In this document: positions 56,283 to 64,000 of the stretch, piece after piece | Layout: each line of letters starts with the position of its first letter | Position numbering within the stretch: the first letter of the stretch is position 1 | DNA from: SpSt-77 sp049972045 | GTDB lineage: Bacteria > Chloroflexota > Anaerolineae > B4-G1 > DUEL01 | Assembly: GCA_049972045.1 (NCBI GenBank) | Contig: JBMFKS010000001.1 | Location: forward strand, 1-64,000 | Direction: 5' to 3' | Length of the DNA stretch: 64,000 nt | The notes under the pieces: model-generated | What the model saw: the letters and a program-made list of their open reading frames with translations, nothing else | What the model was told of the DNA's origin: nothing | Databases searched by the model: none | Position numbers and translations under genes: made by a program

Positions 56283-58109
56283 ATGCTCTCCGAACTCCAC
56301 ATCCGCGATTTCGCCATCATAGACGAACTCCACCTCTCCCTGCCCTCCGGCTTCATCGTCCTGACCGGAGAGACGGGCGCGGGGAAGTCCATCATCATTG
56401 ACGCCGTCGGCCTGGTGCTGGGGGGACGGGCCGACCCCACCGTCGTGCGCGCCGGCGCCGACCGGGCCCTGGTGGAGGCCGTCTTCCGGCTGAGTCCGGC
56501 CCATCAGGCCGCCCTGCGCCCCCTCCTGGAGCGAGAGGGCCTGGAGGGTGACGAACCCGACCTCCTCATCCTCTCCCGCGAAGTGCGAGCCGAAGGGCGG
56601 AGCATCTGCCGGGTCAACGGTCGGGCGGTCACCCTGGCCCTCATGCGGGAGGTGGCCGAGGGGCTGGTGGACATCCACGGCCAGAGCGAGCATCTCTCCC
56701 TCCTGCGGGTGCGGGAGCACATCCACATGCTGGACCGGTTCGCCGGCCTGGAGGAGGCCCGGGCCCGCGTGGCCGACCTGGTCGCCCAAGTGCGGGCCGT
56801 CCGGCGGGAGCGGGCCGGCCTGGAGCAGGACGAGCAGGAGCGGGCCCGCCGCATAGATCTCCTCCAGTACCAGATGGCCGAGATTGAGGCCGCCGGCCTC
56901 CGCCCCGGCGAAGAGGAGGAACTGGCCGAGGAGCGGGTGCGGCTGGCCAACGCCGAACAACTCTCCCTCCTTCTGGCCGACGCGCTGCGGGCGCTGGACG
57001 AGGGCGGCGAAGCGGGCCGCCCTGCCACCGACCAGTTGGGCCACGCCCTGCGGGCCTTAGAGGGACTGGCCCGCATAGATAGCACCCTCGCCCTTCGCCA
57101 GCAGGAGGCCGAAGAACTCCTCTACCGCCTCCAGGACCTGGCCGACAGTCTGCGGGAATACCGGAATCGGGTGGAATTCAACCCGCGTCGGTTGGCCGAA
57201 GTGGAGGAACGGCTGGACCTCATCCGTCGCCTGAAACGCAAATACGGCGCCACCGTTGCCGAAGTGCTGGAATACGCCCGTCGGGCGGCGGCGGAACTGG
57301 AGACCCTCGCCCACAGCGAGGAGCGCATCGCCGAACTGGCCGCCCGGGAAGCCCAACTCCTGGACAAACTGGCCCGTGCGGCGCTGGACCTCTCCGCCCG
57401 CCGTCGGGAGGCCGCAAGACGGCTAGCAGCGGGCATTGAGGCCGAACTCCAGGACCTGCGCATGTCCGGTGCCCGCTTTGCCGTGGATTTCCGCTGGACC
57501 GCCGACCCCGAGGGCGTCCCGCTGGACCCTGAAGACGTCGCGGCGGCGGGCATAGACGTGGGCGATTTCCCTCTTCCGGCCCGCGTCGGTTTTGATGCTA
57601 CCGGCATAGACCGGGTGGAGTTTCTCGTCTCCCCCAACCCGGGCGAACCCCTCAAGCCGTTGACCAAAATCGCCTCCGGCGGCGAGACCTCCCGGCTTAT
57701 GCTGGCCCTCAAGGCCGTTCTCTCCCGCGTGGACGAGACCCCCACGCTCATTTTTGACGAGATTGACCAGGGCATCGGCGGACGGGTGGGCGCGACGGTG
57801 GGGGAGAAACTCTGGCGGCTCACGGTAGCCGATATCAACGGCGGCGTGGCCCATCAGGTCCTCTGCGTCACCCACCTGCCACAACTGGCCAGTTTCGGCG
57901 ACGCCCACCTGCGGGTGGAGAAAATCCCCCTGGAGGGTCGCACCGTCACCCGGCTGACGGTCCTGGAGGGGCCGGCACGGGTGGAGGAACTGGCCCAGAT
58001 GCTGGGCGCCAGCGGCGAATCCGCCTACCGGAGCGCGAGGGAGATTCTGGAGGAAGCGGGAAGCCGGAAGGGCATTGTACAAACGGTGGAACAATGTTAT
58101 AAACGATGA
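56283..58109 (+). CDS. recN: DNA repair protein RecN
   Basis: A 608-residue SMC-like ATPase of double-strand break repair. Walker A is in LTGETGAGKSIIIDAVGLVL near residue 28. Two coiled-coil stretches occupy about 155-370, with the signature LTKIASGGETSRLMLALKAV and Walker B TLIFDEIDQGIGG near 480. THLPQLASFGDAHLRVEK is also typical. The ATG at 56283 follows GGGAG. It overlaps the AbrB-like gene by 4 bp (ATGA). No LexA box was seen just upstream. Confidence 0.95.
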   Translation: MLSELHIRDFAIIDELHLSLPSGFIVLTGETGAGKSIIIDAVGLVLGGRADPTVVRAGADRALVEAVFRLSPAHQAALRPLLEREGLEGDEPDLLILSREVRAEGRSICRVNGRAVTLALMREVAEGLVDIHGQSEHLSLLRVREHIHMLDRFAGLEEARARVADLVAQVRAVRRERAGLEQDEQERARRIDLLQYQMAEIEAAGLRPGEEEELAEERVRLANAEQLSLLLADALRALDEGGEAGRPATDQLGHALRALEGLARIDSTLALRQQEAEELLYRLQDLADSLREYRNRVEFNPRRLAEVEERLDLIRRLKRKYGATVAEVLEYARRAAAELETLAHSEERIAELAAREAQLLDKLARAALDLSARRREAARRLAAGIEAELQDLRMSGARFAVDFRWTADPEGVPLDPEDVAAAGIDVGDFPLPARVGFDATGIDRVEFLVSPNPGEPLKPLTKIASGGETSRLMLALKAVLSRVDETPTLIFDEIDQGIGGRVGATVGEKLWRLTVADINGGVAHQVLCVTHLPQLASFGDAHLRVEKIPLEGRTVTRLTVLEGPARVEELAQMLGASGESAYRSAREILEEAGSRKGIVQTVEQCYKR

Positions 58110-58330
58110 GAAAAAGTAAGATGTATTCAGCGACGATTTCGTCAAAGTACCAGATTGTCATCCCTCGCGCGGTGCGGAAGCGGTTCGGGTTGAAACCGAA
58201 GCAGAAGGTGGTTTTTATCCCCCTGGGAAACACCTTGCGCCTGGTGGTCGTTCCGCCCATAGAGCATGCTCGGGGGATGTTCCCCGGCATAGATACCGAT
58301 GTGGCCCGCGAAGAGGATGAGGAGCGATGA
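58106..58330 (+). CDS. SpoVT/AbrB-type DNA-binding protein, orphan
   Basis: A 74-residue swapped-hairpin protein. SATISSKYQIVIPRAVRKRF at residues 8-27 is the AbrB/MazE motif, and LKPKQKVVFIPLGNTLRLVV follows. Antitoxins of VapB/MazE type have this fold, but no toxin (PIN or MazF) gene is adjacent. It overlaps recN by 4 bp (ATGA) and the next gene by 4 bp (ATGA), so translation is coupled. It may be a transcription regulator or a stranded antitoxin. Confidence 0.85.
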   Translation: MRKSKMYSATISSKYQIVIPRAVRKRFGLKPKQKVVFIPLGNTLRLVVVPPIEHARGMFPGIDTDVAREEDEER

Positions 58331-59757
58331 ACGGGATGGACTCACCAGACTGGCTGGAGTACCTGGCGAACGGCCCCAAGGAGTACCCCCAGTCCGAACC
58401 CTTTGACCTTCTTCTCACCGGCGGCTTGCTGGTCACCGGAGCGGGCATCCGGCGGGCCGACGTGGGCATCCGCGGCGAGGCCGTCGCCGCCGTTGCCCCG
58501 GACCTACAGGGCCACCCCGCCCGCGAAGCCATAGACGTGACCGGCCATTACATCCTCCCCGGCGCCATAGACGTCCACGTCCACCCCGTCTACGAGGACG
58601 ATGTGGAGGCCTGTTCCCGCGTGGCGGCTTACGGCGGCATCACCACCCTCCTCCACTTCGCCTATGCCCGCACCGGCGAGAGCCTCCTGGAGCAGGTGGA
58701 GCGGATGTTAGAGGACGGTCGGGCTCGCTCCCGGCTGGACTTTGGCCTCCACGGCGGCCTCTTTGAGGCCCCGCGCCAGGTCCCCGAAATCCCCCGGGTG
58801 ATGGAATTGGGCGTCCGTACCTTCAAATTCTTCCTGGCCTACGTCAAGCAGAAATGGTACACCGATGACTACCACCTGCTCTGGGCGATGCACCTCCTGG
58901 CGGAACGGGGTGGCATGGCGATGGTTCATGCCGAAAATGGCGGCGGGATTGACTATCTGGAGGACCGCTACTGGGAGGAACTGGGCGGGCCCGATGCAGC
59001 GCACTTCTTCAGCGTCTCCCACCCCTCAGCGCTGGAGGAGGAAGCCGTCTTTCGGGCCATCTGCATGGCCGAAGTGGCCGATTGCCCCCTCTACGTCGCC
59101 CATGTGACCTCCGCGCGGGCCCTGCGGCCCATCCGCCAGGCCCGGGCGGAGGGGCGGCGGGTCTTCGCCGAGACCTGTGCCCAGTACCTGACGCTGACCG
59201 AAGATCTTTTGCGAACGCGCGGCGCGCTGGCCAAAATCGGCCCGCCGCTGCGCACCGACGCCGATCGGGAGGCCCTCTGGCAGGCCCTGGCCGACGGCAC
59301 CCTCTCCGTCGTCTCCTCCGACCACGCGCCCAAGCGCAAAGAACCCTTCGGCGACTTTCGGGAGCAACCCTACGGGTCGCCGGGCCTGGAGACGCTCCTG
59401 GTCGTCACCCACGACGAGGGCGTCAACCGGGGACGCATCTCCCTGGTGCGGCTGGTCCAGGTCCTCGCGGAGAACCCCGCCCGCATCTTCGGCCTTTACC
59501 CGAAGAAGGGCACGATTGCCGTCGGCTCCGATGCCGACATCGTCGTCTTTGACCCCCGACGGGAAAGGACCATCCGGGCCCAGGAGATGCATTCGGGGGC
59601 CGGATACACCCTCTACGAAGGCCGGACCGTCCTGGGCTGGCCCGTGATGTCGTTTCAGCGGGGGCATCGGGTGCTCTGGGAGGGGGAAGTGGTCGCCGAA
59701 CCGGGGGCGGGGCAGTTTCTGCCCCTCCTGGAATCTCCCCCGACCGCGCCCCTTTAG
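58327..59757 (+). CDS. Dihydroorotase/dihydropyrimidinase-family cyclic amidohydrolase
   Basis: A 476-residue metal-dependent hydrolase. Metal ligands are visible as HVHP (near 81), a Lys likely carboxylated near residue 165 (RTFKFFLAYVK), His in MVHAEN (near 200) and VAHVTS (near 258), and Asp in SSDHAPKRK (near 336). The family includes dihydropyrimidinase, allantoinase and dihydroorotase, with substrate not determined. PGLETLLVVTHDEGVNRGRI favours the hydantoinase/allantoinase branch. It overlaps the AbrB-like gene by 4 bp. Confidence 0.85.
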   Translation: MNGMDSPDWLEYLANGPKEYPQSEPFDLLLTGGLLVTGAGIRRADVGIRGEAVAAVAPDLQGHPAREAIDVTGHYILPGAIDVHVHPVYEDDVEACSRVAAYGGITTLLHFAYARTGESLLEQVERMLEDGRARSRLDFGLHGGLFEAPRQVPEIPRVMELGVRTFKFFLAYVKQKWYTDDYHLLWAMHLLAERGGMAMVHAENGGGIDYLEDRYWEELGGPDAAHFFSVSHPSALEEEAVFRAICMAEVADCPLYVAHVTSARALRPIRQARAEGRRVFAETCAQYLTLTEDLLRTRGALAKIGPPLRTDADREALWQALADGTLSVVSSDHAPKRKEPFGDFREQPYGSPGLETLLVVTHDEGVNRGRISLVRLVQVLAENPARIFGLYPKKGTIAVGSDADIVVFDPRRERTIRAQEMHSGAGYTLYEGRTVLGWPVMSFQRGHRVLWEGEVVAEPGAGQFLPLLESPPTAPL

Positions 59758-59769
59758 AGCAGAAAGATC

Positions 59770-59798
59770 GGCGGCGGGCGGCTTCGCCGCCCGCCGCC
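59770..59798. terminator. GC-rich hairpin between convergent genes
   Basis: GGCGGCGGGCGGC and its exact complement flank TTC. It lies between the amidohydrolase and miaA, whose 3' ends converge. There is no T run; it belongs to the GC-hairpin family and may terminate transcription from both sides. Confidence 0.55.
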
Positions 59799-59845
59799 AA
59801 CTCCCAAACAAAACAGGGGGCCGAGGGCGTCGCCGTCGGCCATCC

Positions 59846-60775
59846 TCACCTCAGCCATTCCCGGACCGCTGCCAGAATCTCCTCCGGCGGCGTCCGGGCG
59901 GCGTCAAACCAGCGGATGCGCGGGTCGCTGGGGCGGAACCAGTTGTACTGGTGGCGGATGAACCGCCGGGTGTCCCGCCGAATGTGCGCCAGCACTTCCT
60001 CCAGCGTCGCCCGGCCCTCAAAGTACGGACGGAACTGCCGGTAATTGAGGGCCGACATGGCCGGCAGATCCCAGCCGTATCCGGCCTCCAACAATCCCCG
60101 GATTTCCTCCACCAGCCCCGCTCGGACCATCTCCTCCAGCCGCGCGTCGGCGCGGGCATAGAGGGCCGGCCGGTCCATCGTCAGTCCGATCTGGAGGGCG
60201 TCGTAGGGTGGGGGGATTCGGCCCGGCCTCGCGGGGCCGGCGCGCAGGGCAACCTCCAGCGCTCGCACGACCCGGCGGGGGTTGCGAGGGTCCACGCGGG
60301 CGGCGGCCTCGGGGTCCAGCGCGGCCAGGCGGGCCAGGAGGGCTTCCAGCCCCTCCCGGCGGGTCTGCTCCTCCAGTTCGGCCCGCAGGGCGGGGTCCGG
60401 GGGGACGGCGGGGGGAGTCCAGCCCTCCACCAGCGCGCGGATGTACTGTCCGGTCCCGCCCACCACAATGGGCAGACGGCCGCGCGCGCGGATGTCGGCA
60501 ATGGCCGCCTGCGCCAGGCGCAAAAAACGGGCCAGCCCCACCGTGTCATCAGGGTCCGTGATGTCTATCAGGTGGTGGGGGACCCTGGCCCGTTCCTCCG
60601 GGGTCGGCTTGGCCGTGCCGATGTCCATCCCCCGGTAGAAGAGGCGGGAATCGGCAGAGACCACCTCTCCCTCCAGACGTTCGGCCAGGTAGAGGGAGAG
60701 GGCGGTCTTGCCCACTGCCGTCGGCCCCACGATGACCAGGACCTTAGCCGACGGTCCGGGAATGGAATCGGACAT
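59846..60775 (-). CDS. miaA: tRNA dimethylallyltransferase
   Basis: A 309-residue enzyme that transfers a dimethylallyl group to A37 of UNN-reading tRNAs. The P-loop is VIVGPTAVGKTALSLYLAER. VVSADSRLFYRGMDIGTAKP contains the catalytic Asp, VVGGTGQYIRALVEGW is the substrate-binding loop, and YRQFRPYFEG with FIRHQYNWFR completes the family motifs. The start lies 32 bp inside the end of cmr5, so translation is coupled to a CRISPR operon, an unusual pairing. Confidence 0.95.
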   Translation of the reverse strand: MSDSIPGPSAKVLVIVGPTAVGKTALSLYLAERLEGEVVSADSRLFYRGMDIGTAKPTPEERARVPHHLIDITDPDDTVGLARFLRLAQAAIADIRARGRLPIVVGGTGQYIRALVEGWTPPAVPPDPALRAELEEQTRREGLEALLARLAALDPEAAARVDPRNPRRVVRALEVALRAGPARPGRIPPPYDALQIGLTMDRPALYARADARLEEMVRAGLVEEIRGLLEAGYGWDLPAMSALNYRQFRPYFEGRATLEEVLAHIRRDTRRFIRHQYNWFRPSDPRIRWFDAARTPPEEILAAVREWLR

Positions 60776-61172
60776 AGGTCAGCGTGCGGGTGATCAACTC
60801 CTTGGCCAGGAACAGTCCCTGCAAGTCGCGGGCCAGCACCTGTCCGACGGCGAGGGTATCCTTCGCCCCCTGCAGGGGAAGCCCGATCGCATCCAAGCGG
60901 AGCAGGCTGGGCTCTCCTTCCTCCCCCACCAGCAGAGTATCGATCCGGGCGGCGATTTTCCGCTCCGTGGGCGTCCCGCTGTAGCGCTTCCAGAGCACGT
61001 ACAGCAGATAGGCGTAGAGGCCGTTCACGTGGAGGATGTTCAGGAACTTGGAGACGGTGTGGGCGATCTCCTCCCCGCTCAGCCGGTCTTCCATCCTCAG
61101 GCCGTCCACGATGCGACGGGCATAATCGGCGCAGTAAAAGTCCAGGTTTTCCACCGCTTGTTGAACGCCCAT
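60744..61172 (-). CDS. cmr5: Type III-B CRISPR small subunit Cmr5 (probable)
   Basis: A 142-residue all-helical protein. QQAVENLDFYCADYARRIVD begins it, and FLNILHVNGLYAYLLYVLWK near residue 55 resembles the Cmr5 NGL motif. Length and position after cmr4 fit the small subunit (Cas11-like) that lines the effector backbone. The ATG at 61172 follows AAGGAGG. It overlaps miaA by 32 bp. Sequence similarity alone is modest, and the call relies mainly on operon context. Confidence 0.7.
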   Translation of the reverse strand: MGVQQAVENLDFYCADYARRIVDGLRMEDRLSGEEIAHTVSKFLNILHVNGLYAYLLYVLWKRYSGTPTERKIAARIDTLLVGEEGEPSLLRLDAIGLPLQGAKDTLAVGQVLARDLQGLFLAKELITRTLTYVRFHSRTVG

Positions 61173-61185
61173 CGTTCCCTCCTTA

Positions 61186-61244
61186 TCCCTACTCCCTACT
61201 TCCTACTCCCTACTTCCTACTCCCTACTTCCTACTCCCTACCCT
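61186..61244. repeat. CTACTCCCTACTTC tandem array
   Basis: Four or so copies of a 14 bp unit between cmr5 and cmr4. It is the inverse of 53031-53059. Period and composition rule out a CRISPR array. Confidence 0.7.
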
Positions 61245-62238
61245 CTACTCCCAGATTCAACACCCGCAGCCGTCCCATCCCCCGGGTGTTTTTGCCGCCG
61301 ATACCCAGGTATTCCACATAGTGCAGTCCTTTCTCCACCTGAGCCTGCACCCAGGCGATGTCCTGAGGGATGGGCTGACCGTCCAGCAGGAAGTCGCGCG
61401 GGTTCTTGTAGACCATCTGGAAGGAGAAGAGGGTAGCACGCGGGATCGCCTCGTAGGTGTAGAGGGCGCCGGTCAGCGCCGCGCCTGTGGAGCGGTCAAT
61501 CGCCGTGGACGTGCGCACTTCCAGGTTATTGTTGACCACCTGGGAGAACAGTTCGTCCGGCACCAGCACCAGTCGGTTCAGTATCTCCTCCGGCACGTTC
61601 GCTTTCTTCAGGCGGGCCACCCCCGAGGGGGTCAGCGGGGAGGTGGGGACGGCGACCGGCAACAGGAGCCAACCCAGGTTCAGCCGACGGCCCGGGAGCC
61701 CCGTCTGCAGGCGGAAGCCGTGCTCCGGCTTCAACTGGATGTCCACATCTTTCGCGTCCAGCGCGCCTGACTGGACCAGTTCCTTCAGCCGCTCCGGCGA
61801 GGTCACCCAGACCGGCCCGAGCATGGAGGGGGCGGGGAAGAAGAGGGGGAAGCCGTCAAAGGCCTGGACCATGCTGGGGGAGGTGCGGCCCCCGGGCTGG
61901 AGGAAGCCGTACGGGATACAGACAGGGCAATCCACCCGGCCGCAGGCCCCGTCTTTTCTGCCCGTGGGGCCGGTCTGGTCGGCGCAACTGGCATAGCCGA
62001 CCACGCCCGGCTTCACCTCCACCGGTCGGCGGTACTTCTCCGGGTAGTGCATAGCGGTGTAGGTCCGGGCGACGCCGGCCAGACTGGTCGCCGGGATTTT
62101 GGGCAAGTTGGTGGCCGCGTCCCGGACGATGGGATTATCCACCCGCCCCATCTGCATCTCCCCGCTGCCAATGTGGACGGGGTCCAGGGCCAGCGCGTAA
62201 TACGTTTTCCGCAGATACGGCATGCTCACTTCGGCCAT
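61231..62238 (-). CDS. cmr4: Type III-B CRISPR RAMP protein Cmr4
   Basis: A 335-residue Cas7-family backbone subunit. HIGSGEMQMGRVDNPIVRD near residue 22 has the candidate catalytic Asp of Cmr4 (RVDNPI), and LPKIPATSLAGVARTYTAMH near 45 is the RAMP helix. FPAPSMLGPVWVTSPERL near 135 and YLGIGGKNTRGMGRLRVL near the C-terminus are Cmr4 signatures. GAGAGGAGAG precedes the ATG. Cmr4 cleaves target RNA at 6-nt intervals in Cmr complexes. It contains a cluster of Cys (CADQ, GACGRVDCPVCIP) that may bind zinc. Confidence 0.9.
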   Translation of the reverse strand: MAEVSMPYLRKTYYALALDPVHIGSGEMQMGRVDNPIVRDAATNLPKIPATSLAGVARTYTAMHYPEKYRRPVEVKPGVVGYASCADQTGPTGRKDGACGRVDCPVCIPYGFLQPGGRTSPSMVQAFDGFPLFFPAPSMLGPVWVTSPERLKELVQSGALDAKDVDIQLKPEHGFRLQTGLPGRRLNLGWLLLPVAVPTSPLTPSGVARLKKANVPEEILNRLVLVPDELFSQVVNNNLEVRTSTAIDRSTGAALTGALYTYEAIPRATLFSFQMVYKNPRDFLLDGQPIPQDIAWVQAQVEKGLHYVEYLGIGGKNTRGMGRLRVLNLGVEGRE

Positions 62239-62250
62239 CTCTCTCCTCTC

Positions 62251-63336
62251 TCAGGCAGGGATTCCCAGTAACCGGTCCAGCGCATCGGACAGGGCCGCCA
62301 GGGTGGGGAAGGTCTGCCACCCTACGTCTTTCAGGACCACTACCCCCTCCGGTTCATCCACCCCGGAGACCTTCAGGTGGGCCTGACCGAAGCCGCGAGT
62401 GCTCTTGCTGGAGAAACCGTGGACGCGCAGCATCAGCACGATGGCCTCCCCCAGAGCCCGCAGGTCCTCCCGGACTTCCGGAAGGGCTTCTTCCGCCGTC
62501 CGGTCCATCAGGTCAAAGGGGAGGTAGAGGAGGGTGAAGACGCCCGAAGCGCCGGGCGGTACCGTCTCCAGGAGAACGGGCACCGTTCCGGCGCGGGTCC
62601 TGCGGCTGTGGGGGTTGATCACTTCCAGTCCGATGCGGTCAAAGTAGGTGGGGTAGGGACGGATCCGCCCCAGCATATTCCCCTCTTCGGCCAGTTCCTC
62701 CTCCTCATCCCGGGCCTGCCCGAAGAGGCGAAGGAGCAGCGGCGACGCCTCCCCTTCCGGCAACTGGCGGGTCAGGACGGTGCGCAGGATGCCTTTCCAG
62801 GTGCTGGCCCGGATCATGGGGACCTTGAAGACGCTGTCTTTCATCACCGGATTTTCGTGGATGTAGAACTCGTCGTCGTCCTTGCTGTAGAAGGAGCGGG
62901 CCAGTGTGAAGCGGAACTGGATGTAGGCCGAAAAGGGCGGCAGGTCCTGGAGGTTGATGCGGGGCGGGTAGATGCCCAGCCGGGCCAGTTGCTCCAGCCC
63001 GGGGCGGATGACTCCTTCTATGTACGGGGAGTCGCCCTTGCGCCGATACACCACTCCTTTATATCCGCCGCCGAAGCGGGGATGTCCGCTGCGGGCGAAC
63101 TCCTTGACGTCGCTGGTCAGCCCCTGGGCCAGCAGGGAGACCTGGGCATAGGGCCAGACCAGTTCCCGATACGGCTCCTTATGATCGCCGACGATGCGGC
63201 GGACGTCGTCCTGGGTTTCGCAGGGGTAAGCGGCGTAGAAGTCGTAGGGGGGTCGGCGCTCCCCCGGCGGGGCCGGTCGGCGATTCCCCTCGCCCCGGGA
63301 CGGGGGGCCAGATTGGGGTCGCGGTTTAGAGTTCAT
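62251..63336 (-). CDS. Type III-B RAMP-superfamily Cas protein, possibly Cmr6-like
   Basis: A 361-residue RAMP protein. A basic, Pro-rich N-terminus (residues 1-32) precedes the core. The RAMP motif is PMIRASTWKGILRTVLTRQL near residue 173, and the glycine-rich loop is GFSSKSTRGFGQAHLKV near 315. It starts at 63336 with GGGAGG upstream, overlapping the end of cmr1 by 11 bp. Order and RAMP type suggest Cmr6 or Cmr3, but the loop FYSKDDDEFYIHENPVMKD is not one I can place. The subunit assignment is left open. Confidence 0.7.
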   Translation of the reverse strand: MNSKPRPQSGPPSRGEGNRRPAPPGERRPPYDFYAAYPCETQDDVRRIVGDHKEPYRELVWPYAQVSLLAQGLTSDVKEFARSGHPRFGGGYKGVVYRRKGDSPYIEGVIRPGLEQLARLGIYPPRINLQDLPPFSAYIQFRFTLARSFYSKDDDEFYIHENPVMKDSVFKVPMIRASTWKGILRTVLTRQLPEGEASPLLLRLFGQARDEEEELAEEGNMLGRIRPYPTYFDRIGLEVINPHSRRTRAGTVPVLLETVPPGASGVFTLLYLPFDLMDRTAEEALPEVREDLRALGEAIVLMLRVHGFSSKSTRGFGQAHLKVSGVDEPEGVVVLKDVGWQTFPTLAALSDALDRLLGIPA

Positions 63337-64000
63337 CCAACACCTCCCCTCCGGTACGGGTGTCCGAAACGCCCAGCCGCTGGAGGGTCGCCATAACCTT
63401 CTCCAGCATCTCCCGGTCCCGGGCATATCCCCAGAAGCGGTGGACGGTCTGGAAAGAGAAGACCTTCTTGCTCACCCCGCGCCGTCCGCTGAGGAAGCCC
63501 GATGGGTCCACCCGGACCAGTTCGTTGACCTGGCTCAGGTCCAGATAGCGCCCGGTGTTGAAGAAGAAGAGGCGCAGGTCAGGCCATTCCGGTGGGGCCC
63601 GACGAAGCCGCTCCTGCATACGGGAAGAGTTATCCAGGATGCGAGCCAGCCATGCCTGGACGTCCTTCCGGGTGATGTTGGTGGGGAGGCGCAGCGGGGA
63701 GGCCAGCGTCACCAGGCCGTAATCCGGCTGAGGCGGCTTGAGGGTCGTCTTGCCGCCCAAGGAGCCGTAGCGGGTGATGAGCCAGACCGCCTTCGCCAAC
63801 AACCAGCGCTCCTCCGCTTCGGTGGGCTTTACCTCCACGAAATTCATCGTGAAGGAGATGCCGGGCTGGCTGAGGTTGACCTCGTACCCGCCCTCCCCGT
63901 CGGTGAGGAGGAGGCGCAGTTTGCTGCTCCAGCCGCTGCATCCGAAGAGTCGACAGGCCGGACAGACATCCCGCAGGCCATCTTCCGGTTCGCCGGTCCG
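63326..64000 (-). CDS. cmr1: Type III-B CRISPR protein Cmr1, partial (N-terminus beyond window)
   Basis: 224 codons are visible, open to the right edge. VCPACRLFGCSGWSSKLRLL (Cys pair and the start of a RAMP domain), then WLITRYGSLGGKTTLKPPQ (glycine-rich loop), match Cmr1. Cmr1 caps the 3' end of the crRNA in Cmr complexes. It is the first of the visible cas genes; Cas10/Cmr2 and Cmr3 are probably further upstream on the minus strand, beyond 64000. Confidence 0.85.
   Translation of the reverse strand, partial: RTGEPEDGLRDVCPACRLFGCSGWSSKLRLLLTDGEGGYEVNLSQPGISFTMNFVEVKPTEAEERWLLAKAVWLITRYGSLGGKTTLKPPQPDYGLVTLASPLRLPTNITRKDVQAWLARILDNSSRMQERLRRAPPEWPDLRLFFFNTGRYLDLSQVNELVRVDPSGFLSGRRGVSKKVFSFQTVHRFWGYARDREMLEKVMATLQRLGVSDTRTGGEVLDEL

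Noticed and set aside
61186..61244. Possible CRISPR array between cmr5 and cmr4
   Set aside because: The repeats are 14 bp contiguous units without unique spacers. No CRISPR array was seen anywhere in the window.

Overview
This is a GC-rich (roughly 60-65%) bacterial chromosome segment with tightly packed genes, AGGAGG-type ribosome binding sites and sigma-70-like promoters. It probably comes from a (possibly thermophilic) member of the Chloroflexota. That assignment is an inference from gene content: a Gram-positive-style LexA box, DUF512, DUF456 and DUF2344 proteins, a split nuo cluster, scattered zinc-ribbon membrane proteins, and a liv operon beside an R-M pair. No rRNA is present. One tRNA gene (Lys, anticodon UUU) is present.

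Layout. 1-9.5 kb: tpiA, a GT-C-like membrane glycosyltransferase, a zinc-ribbon membrane protein, a fold-type II PLP enzyme, a large TPR protein, purA and a PLDc_N/zinc-ribbon protein. 9.7-14.5 kb: a minus-strand operon of an Lrp/AsnC regulator, DUF512 radical SAM protein, ornithine cyclodeaminase-like protein, EamA transporter and hemW. 14.5-17.6 kb: a truncated IS4-like transposase, ybaB-recR, a DUF2344 gene, a DUF456 gene and tRNA-Lys. 17.8-25.3 kb: a Mop-type molybdenum hydroxylase, then a minus-strand nuoB-nuoCD-nuoI cluster interrupted by an AAA ATPase and by a secreted protein of unknown function. 25.5-30 kb: a DedA protein, an orphan polysaccharide-export-type ABC permease, SOS-controlled lexA and an M1 peptidase. 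30-33 kb: an incomplete mannose-type PTS with IIB, an IIC-IID fusion and HPr. 33-45 kb: an ABC exporter with a SpoIIM-like C-terminus, a 1321-residue GAF histidine kinase, a YeiH-type exporter, a previously unlisted 43-residue membrane protein, an HdrDE/EMO-like quinone-linked Fe-S protein, a GcvH-like lipoyl protein, and a formate/nitrite channel fused to a receiver domain. 45-56 kb: lepA, a zinc-ribbon protein, the livKHMGF operon and a type II R-M pair resembling the XcyI/XmaI group. 56-64 kb: a B-box-like zinc protein, recN, an AbrB-like protein, a cyclic amidohydrolase, and a minus-strand type III-B CRISPR effector operon (cmr1 partial, an RAMP gene, cmr4, cmr5) whose last cas gene overlaps miaA.

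Intergenic space is rich in repeats. The clearest family is a 94-132 bp MITE-like element, with five copies at 1-78, 3216-3309, 8931-9062, 27254-27385 and 43618-43722. It has inverted ends, an internal hairpin and a flanking TA at every visible junction. In three cases the TA plus the first element base forms the TAG stop codon of the adjacent gene. Other repeats are GC-rich hairpins, long imperfect inverted repeats, short tandem arrays, and a 260 bp cluster of nested palindromes at 55.4 kb. The best candidates for novelty are this stop-codon-associated element, the channel-receiver fusion, the Fe-S/lipoyl/YeiH/small-protein cluster, the PTS IIC-IID fusion and the cmr5-miaA overlap.
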